A model generated the notes under the pieces. The model did no database searches. It was not told where the DNA came from and saw nothing but the letters and a program-made list of their open reading frames with translations. Of a stretch of DNA of 64,000 nt, positions 43,142-55,155 are shown in pieces (position 1 is the stretch's first letter; each line of letters starts with the position of its first letter). A program made the position numbers and the translations under genes. The stretch comes from Silene latifolia (taxonomy: Eukaryota; Streptophyta; Magnoliopsida; Caryophyllales; Caryophyllaceae): positions 254,372,491 to 254,436,490 of the forward strand of contig NC_133538.1 in the NCBI RefSeq assembly GCF_048544455.1, written 5' to 3'.

Positions 43142-44812
43142 GATGTTCTCGTTGTATCAAACAAGGGCAAGGGTAAGGGAAAAGCTCAGGCAGACCTAGC
43201 CGTAGGTAAACCGAAGTTCAAGAAGTCAGGGTCAGGTAAGAGTGGGCCTGGTGAGTCGAGCAACTCATCCGGCGCGACAAAGAGCAAGACTGGTAACATG
43301 GAATGTCACCATTGCCACAAGACTGGGCATTGGAGGCGTACATGTCCTGTATACCATGAGGACATAAAAGCAGGTCGCGTCAATCCTGTTGGTATGTCTT
43401 CTTCTTCTTCTTTTATTCATATGATTGAGATTAACCATGCAAGTTACGGAACTTGGGTACTAGATACTGGTTGTGGCTCTCATCTGTGTAATCATGTGCA
43501 GGGCCTCCGAAACCTCGAGCCCCTCATAAAGGGTGAGGTGGATCTGCGTGTCGGGAATGGAGCACGAGTGGCTGCCGTCTCGAGGGGAACATATGTGATC
43601 CAGCTTCCTAGCGGATTTGAGTTATTTTTATATAACTGCTATTATGTACCCAGTCTTTCTAAAAACATTATTTCAGTTTCTGCACTTGACAAACTTGGTT
43701 TTTCATTTGTAATAGAGAATAATACTTGCATTTTCTCATTACACGATATGATTTATGGCAAGGCAGTCTCCATGAATGGAATTTATGTTTTAGATCAGAC
43801 CACCGAAATATTACACGTAATGAATAAGAAGTTAAAGGTTGGTGACAAAGATCAAACGTATCTATGGCACTGCCGTATGGGACACATTAATGAGAAACGC
43901 GTAAAACAGCTCATAAAGAATGGAGCTATCTCGGCCTTTGATTTTCAATCATTTGGCACGTGTGAATCATGTCTCATTGGTAAGATGACTCGAATTTCCT
44001 TCAAAGGTGTTGGAATGCGCGCTGCTGACCTATTAGGACTCATACATACGGATGTGTGTGGATCTATGTCAATCAACGCACGAGAAGGCTATAGGTATTT
44101 CATCACTTTCACGGACGATTTGAGTAGATATGGCTATGTCTACTTAATGAAGCACAAAAGTGAGTCCTTTTAGAAATTCAAAGAATACCAGAATCGGGTA
44201 CAGAACCTACTGGGTAGAAAGATTAAAACACTACGATCAGACCGTGGTGGCGAGTATCTTTCTCACGAGTTTGATCAACACCTTAAGGACTGTGGGATTG
44301 CATTACAGTTAACTCCACCTGGAACACCTCAGTTGAATGGTGTGTCCGAACGGAGAAATCAAACACTACTTGATATGGTTCGATCCATGATGAGTCACAC
44401 CGTGTTGCCTGACTCATTGTGGGGTTTTGCTCTTTTGTCAGCTGCTCTAATACTTAACCGAAGTCCGTCTAAAGCTGTTGACAAGACACCATATGAACTA
44501 TGGAAGGGAACGGTCCCTAACTTGTCCTTTATACGGGTTTGGGGCTGCGAGGCTTATGTCAAGTGGAGACACGAGGATAAGCTCGGCCCACGATCGGTCA
44601 AGACATACCTTTATAGTTATCCTAAAGGAACGCTTGGTCATTAATTTTATTCGCCAACCGAACAACGTGTATTTGTTGCGGCTAGTGCGACATTCTTAGA
44701 GAAGGAATTTCTCGAGAATGCAAAGAGTAATAGAACCTTCGAACTGTCGGAGATTCCAGAACCAAATACCGAGCAACCATTGGAGGAACCAGTTCCTTCA
44801 ATCCCTACATGA
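43142..44812 (+). pseudogene. Copia zinc knuckle, protease and integrase, with stops
   Basis: Same frame as gag. It encodes the zinc knuckle CHHCHKTGHWRRTC, protease motif VLDTGCGSHLCNH, GAG-pre-integrase (LWHCRMGHINEKRVKQL), integrase zinc-finger end (CESCLIGKMTR) and integrase core (IHTDVCG, FTDDLSRYGY, TLRSDRGGEY, NGVSERRNQTLLDM) with all three D, D, E positions present. Two in-frame stops break it: TAG at 44171 in SF*KFKEY and TAA at 44642 in GH*FYSP. The second is at the same codon as a TAA in the first Copia element. A frameshift near 44812 leads into the RT frame. Confidence 0.85.
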
Positions 44813-46035
44813 TTAATATTCCCGAGGAACCTAGGAGGTCGGGAAGAGTCTCTATTCCTCCAGACAGATACATTGGTATGGTCGAGGAACATGACATAGA
44901 TGACATTCTACTCTTAACGAGTAGTGAACCCGCAACCTATAAAGGTGCCATGACTAGTTCCGACTCAAAGCTATGGCTTGAGGCCATGCAATCCAAGATG
45001 GACTCCATGTATGAGAACAACGTATGGGATCTTGTTGACTTACCTGCTAAGGTTCGTCCCCTTCAATGCAAATGGCTTTACAAGATAAAGCATTCTGTGG
45101 AAGGTCAACAAGATATCTATAAAGCACGACTAGTTGCTAAAGGTTTCACCCAAGTGCCAGATTTGCACTACGATGAACTATTTGCACCCGTAGTCATGCT
45201 GCGTTCCATTCGGATTATCTTAGCGATTGCCGCTTTTCATGACTATGAAATTTGGCAGATGGATGTGAAAACCGCCTTCTTAAACGGTTTTTTGGAGGAA
45301 GAGTTGTACATGGTACAACCCGAAGGTTTCATCGATCCTGAACATCCTAAGAAAGTGTGCAAGCTTAAGCGTTCCATTTATGGACTTAAGCAGGCTTCTA
45401 AGAGTTGGAATCATCGTTTCGACCAAGTGATAAAAGAAAATGGATTTACTCGATCGGTCGAGGAACCATGTCTATATATCAATTCGAGTGGGAGCAAGAT
45501 TGTCTTCCTAATATTGTATGTCGATGACATACTCCTAATTGGGAATGACATACCTCTTTTAACTTCGGTAAAAGTATGGTTGAAGAACCATTTTCAGATG
45601 AAAGATCTGGGTGAGGCACAAAGAATTTTGGGCATCCGTATCTATCGAGATAGACCACGTCCGATGTTATCTCTCAGTCAGGAGTCTTATATAGACAAGA
45701 TACTAGAGAGATTCAGCATGACTAACTCCAAAAAGGGGTTTCTTCCTATGGCTCCAGGGGTGCATTTGAGCAAGTCTCAGGCACCAGAGACACCGGAAGA
45801 GAAAGAGCGCATGACACGGATTCCTTATGCCTCGGCTATAGGATCAATCATGTATGCCATGATATGCACACGTCCGGACGTGGCATATGCATTGAGTTTG
45901 ACAAGTCGATTCCAACAGCATCCAGGTGAATCACATTGGATGGCTGTCAAGAACATTCTTAAGTACCTACGGAGCACTAAAGATTGGGCATTGACTTATG
46001 GAGGCGATCAAAAGCTATGCGCAACCGATTCGTGA
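44809..46035 (+). pseudogene. Copia reverse transcriptase, open through YVDD
   Basis: A long open frame of about 408 codons with the whole RT: WLEAMQSKMDSMYENN, CKWLYKIK, RLVAKGFTQVPDLHYDELF, QMDVKTAFLNG, SIYGLKQASKSWNHRF and the catalytic ILYVDDILLIGND, followed by the connection (DLGEAQRILGIRIYRD) and the start of RNase H (YASAIGSIMYAMICTRPDV). It ends with TGA at 46033 where the family reads a glycine or tyrosine before TDASFQTD (here DASFQTD follows the stop directly). This is the best preserved RT in the window, but it is cut off from gag and integrase by stops and a frameshift. Confidence 0.87.
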
Positions 46036-46505
46036 GATGCTAGCTTCCAAACGGATCGAGATAACTCGAAATCTCAGTCTGGATTCGTTTTTACTCTTAA
46101 TGGCGCTGCGATCACCTGGAAGAGTTCCAAACAAAGTGTTACAACAGATTCTACGACCGAAGTCCGAGTACTATGCCGCGCCCGAAGGCCGCAAAGGAAG
46201 CGATATGGATGCATCAATTCTTACAAGGACTATCTGTAGTGCCTAGTTCTAATGACCCGATCACCATCTATTGCGACAATAGAGGTGCCATCTTCCAAGC
46301 TAAGGAGCCAAAGTCTAGCAACAAGTCTAGACATGTACAACGGAAAGCTCATCTAATCCGAGATTACGTGGAGCAAAAGGAAGTAGTGATAGAAAAGATT
46401 GCTACAGGTGATAATATAGCAGATCCTCTCACTAAACCATTACGACAAGATAAGCATGAAGGGCATGTTAATTGCATGGGAATTAAACGTGTTCCTGAGT
46501 TGTAG
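46036..46505 (+). pseudogene. Copia RNase H remnant
   Basis: Continues past the 46033 stop as DASFQTDRDNSKSQSGF in the same frame, then slips frame near 46160 (the SEYYAA block) and again to reach the 46173 frame. That frame contains AKEAIWMHQFLQGLSVVPS, the ITIYCDNRGAI block with its catalytic D, and NIADPLTKPL before the TAG at 46503. RNase H would remove RNA from the RNA-DNA hybrid during reverse transcription; the frameshifts make this copy inactive. Confidence 0.82.
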
Positions 46506-47357
46506 TACTCTTTTATGGATTAGATTCATTCTCTTCTGTACTCTATACAACATCATCGTTTTGATATTTATATATTCTGTTTTTCATGTGGATTTGTACG
46601 ACAATTTTGAACACCACAAAGTGAACTGAACAAACATTATATTTTTGGTCCTTAATTGCCCACGTGAGCTGATAACTCTGGCAATTATTTTGTGACGTTG
46701 GTTGATGGTGGGTTCAACGAGCCATAAGTCAAAAGGTTGACTGACCAATCACAGAGGCGATTTATACGGATATCTCGTAGGACACAATTGTGACATCGAC
46801 AAGGAGTCCTAAATGTTTTATAACATTCGGTGCCAGGTCGTGGATAGGACCTCCATGGTGATCCTAAGAGTCGATTCTTTTGACTATCGATTGTCTCTTG
46901 AGACTAAGCGATTTTCGGTGACTTTGGTTTCTTTCTCACGGTCATCCGTAACGGGGGGCCAAGTAGATTTTTTCTCGGGTCATTTCATCTTTGTGCTTAG
47001 ATCGGCAGGAGTCGAGTTGAAGGAAATATTCATCCTTTATCGTGTACTCGATATTTCTCGGGGCCACTTGAGGAGTCAGAATCGAAATGCATGGCCATGC
47101 TCGAATACGTCGCCTTATCGGTTAAGTTACTCTCTAGTGGGGAAACCACTCATGATCTGGATCGATTGTAAAATACGACCTTTGCGGATCCAGATCCGCA
47201 AATTGTTTTACATTGAGTGGGAGAAATTTTAAATGAATATGAGAATCGGTTATCGCACATACACTTGTACGGACAAGTGGGAGTTTGTTGAGTTGTGTCC
47301 TCCGAGTTAGTGTGGATAACGTTATTACACATACACTTGTACGGACAAGTGGGAGCT
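46506..47357 (+). other. 3' untranslated region of second Copia with duplicated end
   Basis: Non-coding. The last 100 bp hold a tandem duplication: cacatacacttgtacgga then caagtgggag then a TGTTG start occurs at about 47258-47290 and again at 47328-47362. Only the second precedes the real 3' LTR. Confidence 0.8.
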
Positions 47358-48338
47358 TGTTGGGGCTGGTGTCCTCTCGATTAGTGCAATAACATTTAAA
47401 TCTCTAAAAGGATCAAAGGGTATACTTTTGTATTATTATCAGTTGGTCCACGTTTATCAATAACGGTTGGCTTGCTAGATAAGTTTGACGTTATTGTCAT
47501 ACCGATGGTGGTGATTAATGGTCCCTAAAAGTCACACCTATAGGATACGTTTGAGAGATGTGACGGTATGAAAATACAGTCATGTTGATGCCTAATATGA
47601 CTAAGCGATTAGTCGGAGTTATTGACTAATAATTAGTCAAATGCGATGTTGAGATAATTATTTAATACGGATTAAATAATAATGGCTAAGACGAATTAAG
47701 CGGTTAATTCGTAAATTGAATATAAACGATTATATTTAATTGATGTATATTGAATTAATTATACAATATTGTCTTTGTCGGACATGTATTAATATATCGA
47801 TTGAGTCATGTTACTAGTTGATATTTTAATAACGATAATAACCGATGACGATTTATAATAAAATCCCGTCATATACATTTAGCGAAAATCGAGTCGGACC
47901 ACGAGTTAAAATAAGGAGAAAGTGGAAAGCCCACTCTCCCCTCTTGAAGCTCACGGCCGAACCAAAACAAACAAAAGGAGAGCTTTCTCTCCTTTTGACC
48001 TAATGCATTTTTCATTTGCAAGAAAATTAGGTTTTTGGAGGCATTTTCTCTGAAACCTAGATCTCTCATCGAAAAACCTCACAACAACTCTCTCAATATT
48101 GCAAGTCAATTAGAGAGTATTTCTAGCACAAAGGGGCATAGGCTCAGATGGTCTTGGGTGCAACGATTAGGAGGAAATCTACTTTGATTTCTGTTCTTAG
48201 GCCGCATTTCAAAGGACCGGAGGTTGATTTTTGTTATTTATCGTTTCTCTATTGTTTTTCGTTTATGACCATAAATCGCATGTTAAATTTACGTTATAAT
48301 CCTAAGATTTAAGGGTTTTATACGGATATTACCCCACA
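47358..48338 (+). repeat. 3' LTR of the second Copia element
   Basis: TGTTGGGGCTGGTGTCC...accccaca, with scattered differences from the 5' LTR (for example cataccgatggtgg against cacatcgatggcgg). Confidence 0.9.
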
Positions 48339-48510
48339 AAGTCACAAGCCTTGGTTTCCCAAGGGTGTTGTGCGAACAACAAGTTAAGAAGTACTTTAGA
48401 TAACATAAATAGTTAAGTTGTAAAGTTAAGTAACCACAAGTTAAGGGATATGAAAATCATCCCATTAGTACAACCAAATTGAAAGGAGTTTAAATGTCAA
48501 AAACTAGAAT
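48339..48510. other. Short unassigned spacer
   Basis: Non-coding DNA between the second Copia element and the solo LTR. Nothing recognised. Confidence 0.5.
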
Positions 48511-48515
48511 AAGAA

Positions 48516-49928
48516 TGATAGGCTATCACACACCTATGCAAAAATAATATTTATACCCTAGACACAAATTAATGTAGTACGTAGGGGTCGAACCACAAAG
48601 ATACGGGAGTTGTTAATTAGTTATTATGGAGTGAATTTATCTTGGTAGATTAAGGTTTGTTGATTGGTTGGTTGGATTATGGAAGAAAACAATAATGACA
48701 AAGAAATAATCTAGGGAGGTCGGATCACACATGCAAATTATGTAAATGCTCAAATTAAACATAGGAGTTGATAAATGTTAATTGTTTAGGTTTAGAGACA
48801 CCCACCTTACGGCATTAGTGTCTACCATAGACCGGGTCCTAGAGAAACTCTCGTCTATGACTAGGTCGTCCTACTACACATGCTTAGTCTAATTCAATTC
48901 CGTGCCTCTCGACTTATAGAACGAATGAACAAACTTAATCGATGAATAAAGCCTTTAAACAAAGATTAAACATTAAGGTGCAAACATGTGATAGAAACAA
49001 TTTAGACAATATTATATCAACCTAATTTAATATTTTACAAATACTTTTTATGCATGGCTCCCTTCATTCCCTAGAAAAATAAACTACTCTAACATGGTGG
49101 AAATGTAAACTAAACTAATGCTAAATGAAATGATAAATAACATAATGAAAATAGAATAAGAATTACCTTGAATGGAAATGGAAATAGAAATAGAAGAACA
49201 ATGAAACTAGAACAAACTTGAAATATAACTTGGAATTAAACTTGAAATGGAATTGTAATGTAATTGCTAAAATGAAATGTAAACAAACTAAACTAAACTA
49301 AGCTAACCTAAACTAACTACTAAAATTTAGAGAGAATTTAGATGGAAAAATATGTGTAGAAAGATGGTGTGTAGTGTGTGATTAGCACCCCCTATATAGG
49401 AAATAAGAGAGCAAAATTTGTAGAGGAATCCAAAATGGCATCCTAAGCACACTCTTAATTTTCTCTTTAATTCTTGGTTTAATGCTCAAGGTATCCAAAG
49501 TTGGTGCTTTAATGCCTTGTTTATGAGTGTGATTAAGAGCATTAAGGAGGGCATCTTAAGTATTTTGGCATCCTAAGCTCTTCTTTAGCATCCAAATTTT
49601 CCACTATATTTTGGACTTGAATTCTTGGGCTTTGACTTGCACATTGACTTTGCTTGCATTTTCATTTTGATCAAACACTTTCTTCATGTAAAATCCATGC
49701 ACTTCCAACACTTAGTCCAATCTTCCTCTCATGCTTAGCCTTGCTTCTAGTGTTAGCACATTTTATAGTACTTTAGCTCATTTAGCTCATTTTCCTACAA
49801 AACACACTTGAACACACAATTGCACTAGAAACACAATATTAGCTTAAAAACACTTTAATAAGTCCTAAAATGATATGTAAAATCAAACTAATATAAGGGG
49901 TTAAAATGTATAAAATATGCACTTATCA
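48516..49928 (-). mobile_element. Solo LTR of an Athila/Tat-type element
   Basis: On the minus strand it begins TGATAAGTGCATATTTTATA and ends ...gatagcctatca. A perfect 5-bp duplication AAGAA flanks it (48511-48515, 49929-49933), and there is no internal DNA on either side, so this is a clean solo LTR made by LTR-LTR recombination. A TATA-like cctatatagg lies at 49391-49400, with short ggcatcctaag repeats at 49434-49600 in the place where related LTRs have palindromes. Confidence 0.88.
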
Positions 49929-49933
49929 AAGAA

Positions 49934-50260
49934 CAAGTGGCGACAACGAGGTAGACCGCTCCCAAGCTCGATACTCAATCATGTGCACCTGTCGACACTG
50001 CTCCCCATAAGGGCGGAAATCACCATATGGTTCATCACAGACATTTAAACCCAACTGTTAGCCAATGATATGAATGTTCAATAATAAACAAGAGAGGCAA
50101 CTAACTTACTAATTCAATGAGGTATGTAACATGACAAACATCCACCAAACTCATCTCCTCCAACCGTGACCAGGACATGCCCACGACGTCTCCAAAACCA
50201 CTAAGGTACTCGGAACACGTCCGTGGTACCGGGCCCGAGTACGACTCGAGTCCCCTGCCA
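49934..50260 (-). pseudogene. Possible spliced gene fragment, unknown
   Basis: On the minus strand an open stretch (about 50260 down to 50110, ending ...CHVTYLIEL) meets a GTAAGT-type donor. A CAG acceptor lies 55 bases on (intron 50055-50109), and the frame stays open to the edge of the solo LTR (LGLNVCDEPYGDFRPYGEQC then RQVHMIEYRAWERS). The joined frame of about 110 codons has a non-repetitive composition. The intron would be very short for a plant. I do not recognise the protein. The solo LTR would have cut it at the C-terminal side. It could be a host exon, a captured fragment, or chance. Confidence 0.2.
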
Positions 50261-50493
50261 GACAACTTGCCTCACCGCATGAGTCCCTCCATAACCCAAG
50301 TACTAATGTGCACATTCCCTTGGAGTGGGAAGCTGCAAGGGAGACTTGAGCGGAAGACGGTTTCCCAACCGCCTTCCATCTCCAAAACCATCATCAACAT
50401 CCTCCAGCAATTTCCAATGTCAACAATTCACCAACACAAGAACAATTAGCCAAACAAGTATGCTATTAGATTCACACAACAACCAATTCATGC

Positions 50494-50796
50494 TCATAAA
50501 CATTTTTGGAAGTATTTTGACTTTGGATTTCTGCAAATGATTTGGTTTTTGGCCTTATCTTTGATTTGGAATGTGATGTTCTTGAATGCGAAACGAGAAC
50601 ACTTCCATTCCTTTGACGAGAATCTAGTACTGCTGGAAAATTTTACTTGAACCTTTTGAAGGAAATTTTAATTCTTTCAATGAGCAACCTTTTAATGTTT
50701 TAGTTACCAATTTCAAATAGTCTGGCTTTATCTTTATAAGCTTTCATTTTATACTCTCAAGTTTCGAGGACGAAACTTTTTAAAAGATTGGGTGAT
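50494..50796 (+). other. 3' end of a chromovirus-like Gypsy interior
   Basis: Nearly identical to 58026-58329, which also runs into an LTR start. It ends with caagtttcgaggacgaaact and a purine-rich attgggtgat before the LTR, the usual ending of Tekay/Del-type Gypsy elements. The left edge at about 50493 is a sharp breakpoint to unrelated DNA. Confidence 0.75.
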
Positions 50797-53234
50797 TGTA
50801 ACACGCGCGAATTTCTTATTTTGAGATTTAAAATTTATTTAACCGTTTAATTACTTTATTTGATATTTTTAAATTATTTAATTTAAATAATTCATTTTGA
50901 ACATGATTTCTATAAAGGTAATATTTTAAAATTTAATTTATATAAAAATACGTATTTTAGTCGGATAGAAATAATAGTGATAAGTTTAATAATAATAAAG
51001 TTCCGTGTTAAATTATAGTAGGTTTAACACGTAATAGACCGTCACATTTTCACATGTGAGTCTAATCTATTCTCGACCAATTCCATATCGACAACACATA
51101 TCTATCTACCTTTATTACCACTCACTAAATTAAAAATATTTTTACACTTTCTCTCATACATTTTGACCAATCCTATCCCACTGACCCCCTTACCCATTCT
51201 TTTCGCATTTCCTGTCACAACAACAAAACACCTGCATCAGCAACAAACCAAATATTTCAGACATAGCTCTTATAACGCCATTTTCGTGACCTTGTAATGC
51301 AGATCCCGACTCCATTTCTTCACCTTTCCTCTTAATTTTTGTACCATTCTCTTCCTCTTTCCTTCCTCCTTCTTTCAAGGTAATAAAGTCTCATTCTTGT
51401 GATGGTTTCGTTTTTGGCCGTCTTATAAAAGTTTCGGTTTTTGCCTCAATCCTTTCGGTTTCTTGCTCTTTGATGAAGGTTTCGAAGACCCGGTGGAAGA
51501 CTTAAGCTTTGTGGACCGTTTATTCGAGGAATAAGGAGCGTTTAAGGTAACGGCGATAGGTTACTCGACAAGAATGTCGAATTCCGTTTTACTTATCGGT
51601 TTATATACCCTTGTTTGACAAAGTTTGGTTCTTTACACTTTTCTAATTTGTATGCTTGGATTTATCGAGTCAAATTCCGTCTTTATACTCGAATTCGGTT
51701 GCTATGCATGAAGTATGTGTGTTTAATTTCCGTGTAAATATCGCTTTAAAAGTTGTCTTAAAATGGGTTGATGTCGACTGTTTGGATGTCGTTCTTGGAG
51801 CTGTGAAAGACGGTTTCGATGCTGAAATTTTGGAACTGTTTTGGTGGTCAATATGGGACGGTTGTCGGCTTAATGGAACTATGTTGGTTTTTGGTCACAC
51901 TTTCGTGATGCACATACATTTTACTCTTGTCTGCAATATTAGTCGTGGACCCTTTGGCAGTGGTTTTTATCATATAAAACTTTAAGATTTACGTCATATA
52001 CTAATTGTTGAATTGTCTTGACCGTGGTTAAATGTGAACTAAGCAATTATGTGATACGGAGTATAATGCATCTCCCTGTCTTCAATTATCTCGTGTTTTC
52101 TACAATGTTTGGTTGGTGGTTCGAGCCAACTCTCTTATTTTCGTCTCAAGGGCATGTCCATGTATGAATTGGGTCATTTTTATGGGAAACATTTCATCTT
52201 TTGTATGCTTAAAAACTCGTCTTAAGATTGGTTCAAACTGTTGCTTTGGTCGAATAAGGGGTTGTGTCGAGTCATGTTTGGGGCAGTTTTTAGACGGGTT
52301 TCTAGCTTGGGTTTGAGCCAATTTATTTACGTCTGTCTCGAGTGTATATGCAAGTATGATATGGGTCATTTGTAAGATAAATTTCCGTCTTGTTTCATGC
52401 TTAAAAATCCGTCTTAAGACGGTCTCACTTGTGTTGCTATGTTGCATTTGAATGCTCAATCCCACGTCCTTACTTCCCCTTCCTTCCTTTGATTATGATT
52501 ATGGTATTTTACTATTGGGCCTTATATATGCTTATGTTTGGTTGTCTTAATTTTTGGGCTTGATTTATTTAATTTCCGTCTCATGTTTTATAAATTGCAA
52601 TTCGTTAAATATCGTTCATTTATATATTTTCCTCTCATGATTTATAATTGTGGAATTCCGTTATTTAATTATATTTTCGTCTTAACTTCGATCCCAAAAT
52701 GGGTGCTTTTGGCGCCAAGTTTGGTTTATTCGAATTTTAATTTCCGTCTCGTGTTTTATATAACGTGATTCGTTGAATATCGTTCTTTTACATGTTTATT
52801 TTATTGGACTCATTTGTTTTGTTTGTTGGGCTCAATTGATTTTAATTGCCGGGCTTTATGTGAGTAAATGGTAGGACTTCTTATGACTAAATTTTTGGGT
52901 TGTACATGATTAAGTGTTTGGGCTTGTTGTATGCCACTTAGTGGATTTTAGATAAGTCTTATTTTGGGCTTCACATGATTATGGTGTTAGGTATATTAGG
53001 TTCCATTTAATGGGCCATGTATTGTTTGCGTTTTGGGCTCGTAAATGAGTATCTTGAGTTGGTCACATTTTATCTTGTAAATTATTCATTATCGCTTGTT
53101 ATATTTTATTTAACCGGCATGTTAAATTATGAAGTGGAATATTTATTAATGTAATACATGTATGAAATATTTATAAATAGTTACTTGTAGTGAGACGTAC
53201 TCTAGATAATGTCTAGTATTGTTCGGTTGTGAAA

Positions 53235-53514
53235 GTCTTGGTCCTATCGGATACAAGGGGTGAGCTATAAGCCCTCTAGTTGCGGTATGATCATCGGGAT
53301 TGATGTTCCCATCCGTACTTATGGTGAGATGCAAGCCATAAGTATGAATGTGACATTAATAATCCCGTCCCTGAGTCTTGGTCCTATCGGATACTAGGGG
53401 TGAGCTATAAGCCCTGTAGTTGCGGTATGATCGTCGGGATTGATGTTTCCATCCGTACTTATGGTGAGATGCAAGCCATAAGTATGAATGTGACATTAAT
53501 AATCCTGTCCCTGA
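53235..53514. repeat. 140-bp tandem duplication in LTR
   Basis: Two copies, starting gtcttggtcctatcgg at 53235 and 53375, near identical over about 140 bp. Confidence 0.92.
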
Positions 53515-54290
53515 TTCTTGTTTGTTGTATTTGGCCATGTTTTAAAGGTAACAGCTGAGCGAGATACTTGTTTTTTGTGCCTCGAACATGTTTTAAAGGT
53601 AACCTCTGAGTCGGGCACTTGTTTGTTGTATTTGGCCATGTTTTAAAGGTAACCGCTGAGCCAGATAGTTGTATGTTGTGCCTCGGACATGTTTTAAAGG
53701 TAACGTCTGAGTCGGGCACTTGTTTGTTGTATTTGGCCATGTTTTAAAGGTAACCGCTTAGCCAGATACTTGTTTGTTGTACCTCGGACATGTTTTAAAG
53801 GTAACCTCTGAGTCGGCTACTTGTTTGTAGTATTTGGACATGTTTTGAAGGTAACCGCTGAGCCAGATACTTTAAGTGTTGTGCCTTGGACATGTTTTAA
53901 AGGTAACCTCTGAGTCGGGCACTTGTTTGTTGCATTTGGCCATGTTTTAAAGGTAACCGCTGAGCCAGATACTTGTTTGTTGTACCTCAGACATGTTTTA
54001 AAGGTAATCTCTGAGTCGGGTACTTGTTTATAGTATTTGGACATGTTTTAAAGGTAACTGCTGAGCCAGATACTTGTTTGTTGTACCTCGGACATGTTTC
54101 AAAGGTAACCTCTGAGTCGGGTACTTGTTTGTAGTATTTGGACATGTTTTAAAGGTAACCGCTGAGCCAGATAGTTTAGAGGTCGTGCCTTGGACATGTT
54201 TTAAAGGTAACCGCTGAGTCAAGGTACTTAAGGATTTGTGTCTTGGACATGCTTGAAAGGTAGCCTCTGAGCCGGATTCTTTGCTTTATA
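53515..54290. repeat. 50-51-bp tandem repeat array in LTR
   Basis: About 15 units containing catgttttaaaggtaac. Two unit types alternate (one with ccgctgagccagatac, one with cctctgagtcgggcac), giving a dimer period of about 101 bp. Unit starts seen at 53536, 53587, 53637, 53688 and 53738. Units become less regular at the right edge. Confidence 0.92.
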
Positions 54291-54961
54291 TGTGATGTTA
54301 GTAGTCCCATTTCGTGGATTGTATGTTATTTGGCTTTCATAGTTCATGGCTATGGTTTCCATTCACATGTATTATGATATTAATCTTATTTATCAGTGAC
54401 ATGTGATATTCTATCGTGGTTATAGTTGTATTATCAGTTATGACGTTTTCGTTGGATTGTCTCATATGTATGTACCATATGCCTTATCTATGATTGACTA
54501 CACATGTTTTGAATATTAGTCTCATATCTCAATGCTTGCATCAAATGGTTATATCTATGATGTTCAAATATGTTCTTGTTTATCTGTGTTTCGACATTTT
54601 GTGGCTGGGAGAACCTTGAGTTACCCCCCACTTACTGTGGCATTCATGTTTACATGAATGACAGGTTGTGAAGATGCTTACGTGGGGAAGACGTGTGGGC
54701 TAGCGAGAACTAAACCTTGGACTAGTAGTTAGTTTATTAGGATTGCTTAGACTCACCATTTATCATTTTGTCATTCGAGGGATATATTTTCCTCACCTTT
54801 GACTATCACGTTTGTATAAACTTATCTTTATTTACACATTCTTTATTTATGTTTCAGATTTTAATAAACCCGTGCTTTAAACTTTAAAACTTTCAAAAAT
54901 TTCCTATTTTCCGCTATATTTTATAAGTTATATTTTCCGCGTTATTGCGGGGGTTCACAGT

Positions 54962-54971
54962 TGGTATCAGA
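54962..54971 (+). other. Primer-binding site, initiator tRNA-Met
   Basis: Tggtatcaga two bases after the end of the 4.16-kb LTR. Confidence 0.85.
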
Positions 54972-55155
54972 CCCTTTGTTGCTCCCGACGCACACACGTG
55001 TATCCCAATTTAAATTTGAACTTGACCTTAAATAATGAAAGAGAGATGGGTAGAACTAAGGACTTAAGTTGGTAGTCTCTTTGTGTGTGTTATTTGTTAG
55101 GTGCTAACTTGATTGATTTATTTGGTGTCTTGAGAAGATGGTGTGACCAACCAAG

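Larger units (their letters stand above)
39759..48338 (+). mobile_element. Second Copia element (related to the first)
   Basis: LTRs at 39759-40737 and 47358-48338 (about 980 bp), starting TGTTGGGGCT and ending ccccaca. PBS is tggtatcaca (iMet type, 40740-40749). Gag, protease, integrase, RT and RNase H follow in Copia order, and this copy keeps YVDD. No perfect target duplication is visible (gtgtc left, aagtc right), so one end may have recombined or mutated. Domain sequences are close to the first Copia element but the LTRs differ, so they are sister families of the Angela/BARE-like type (tentative). Confidence 0.9.
50797..54959 (+). repeat. 4.16-kb Gypsy LTR (Tekay/Del-like)
   Basis: Starts TGTAACACGCGCGAATTTC, ends gggttcaca, and is followed by an iMet PBS. 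The start matches the LTR fragment at 58330. It holds a 140-bp duplication (53235-53514) and a 50-bp tandem array (53515-54290). Interior 3' end lies to its left and interior 5' end to its right, so it is shared by two recombined copies. Its length fits Tekay/Del chromoviruses, which have unusually long LTRs. No protein-coding frame is credible inside. Confidence 0.8.

Noticed and set aside
39759-48338. Exact target duplication for the second Copia element
   Set aside because: Flanks gtgtc and aagtc match in only three of five bases; not strong enough to claim.
53459-54222. Minus-strand frames encoding repeated peptides (LPLKHVRGT and similar)
   Set aside because: They simply follow the 50-51-bp tandem units; the frame is broken between units and the array lies in an LTR.
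53515-54290. Regular repeats that could suggest a CRISPR-like array
   Set aside because: Units abut with no unique spacers, two unit types alternate, and this is plant LTR DNA.
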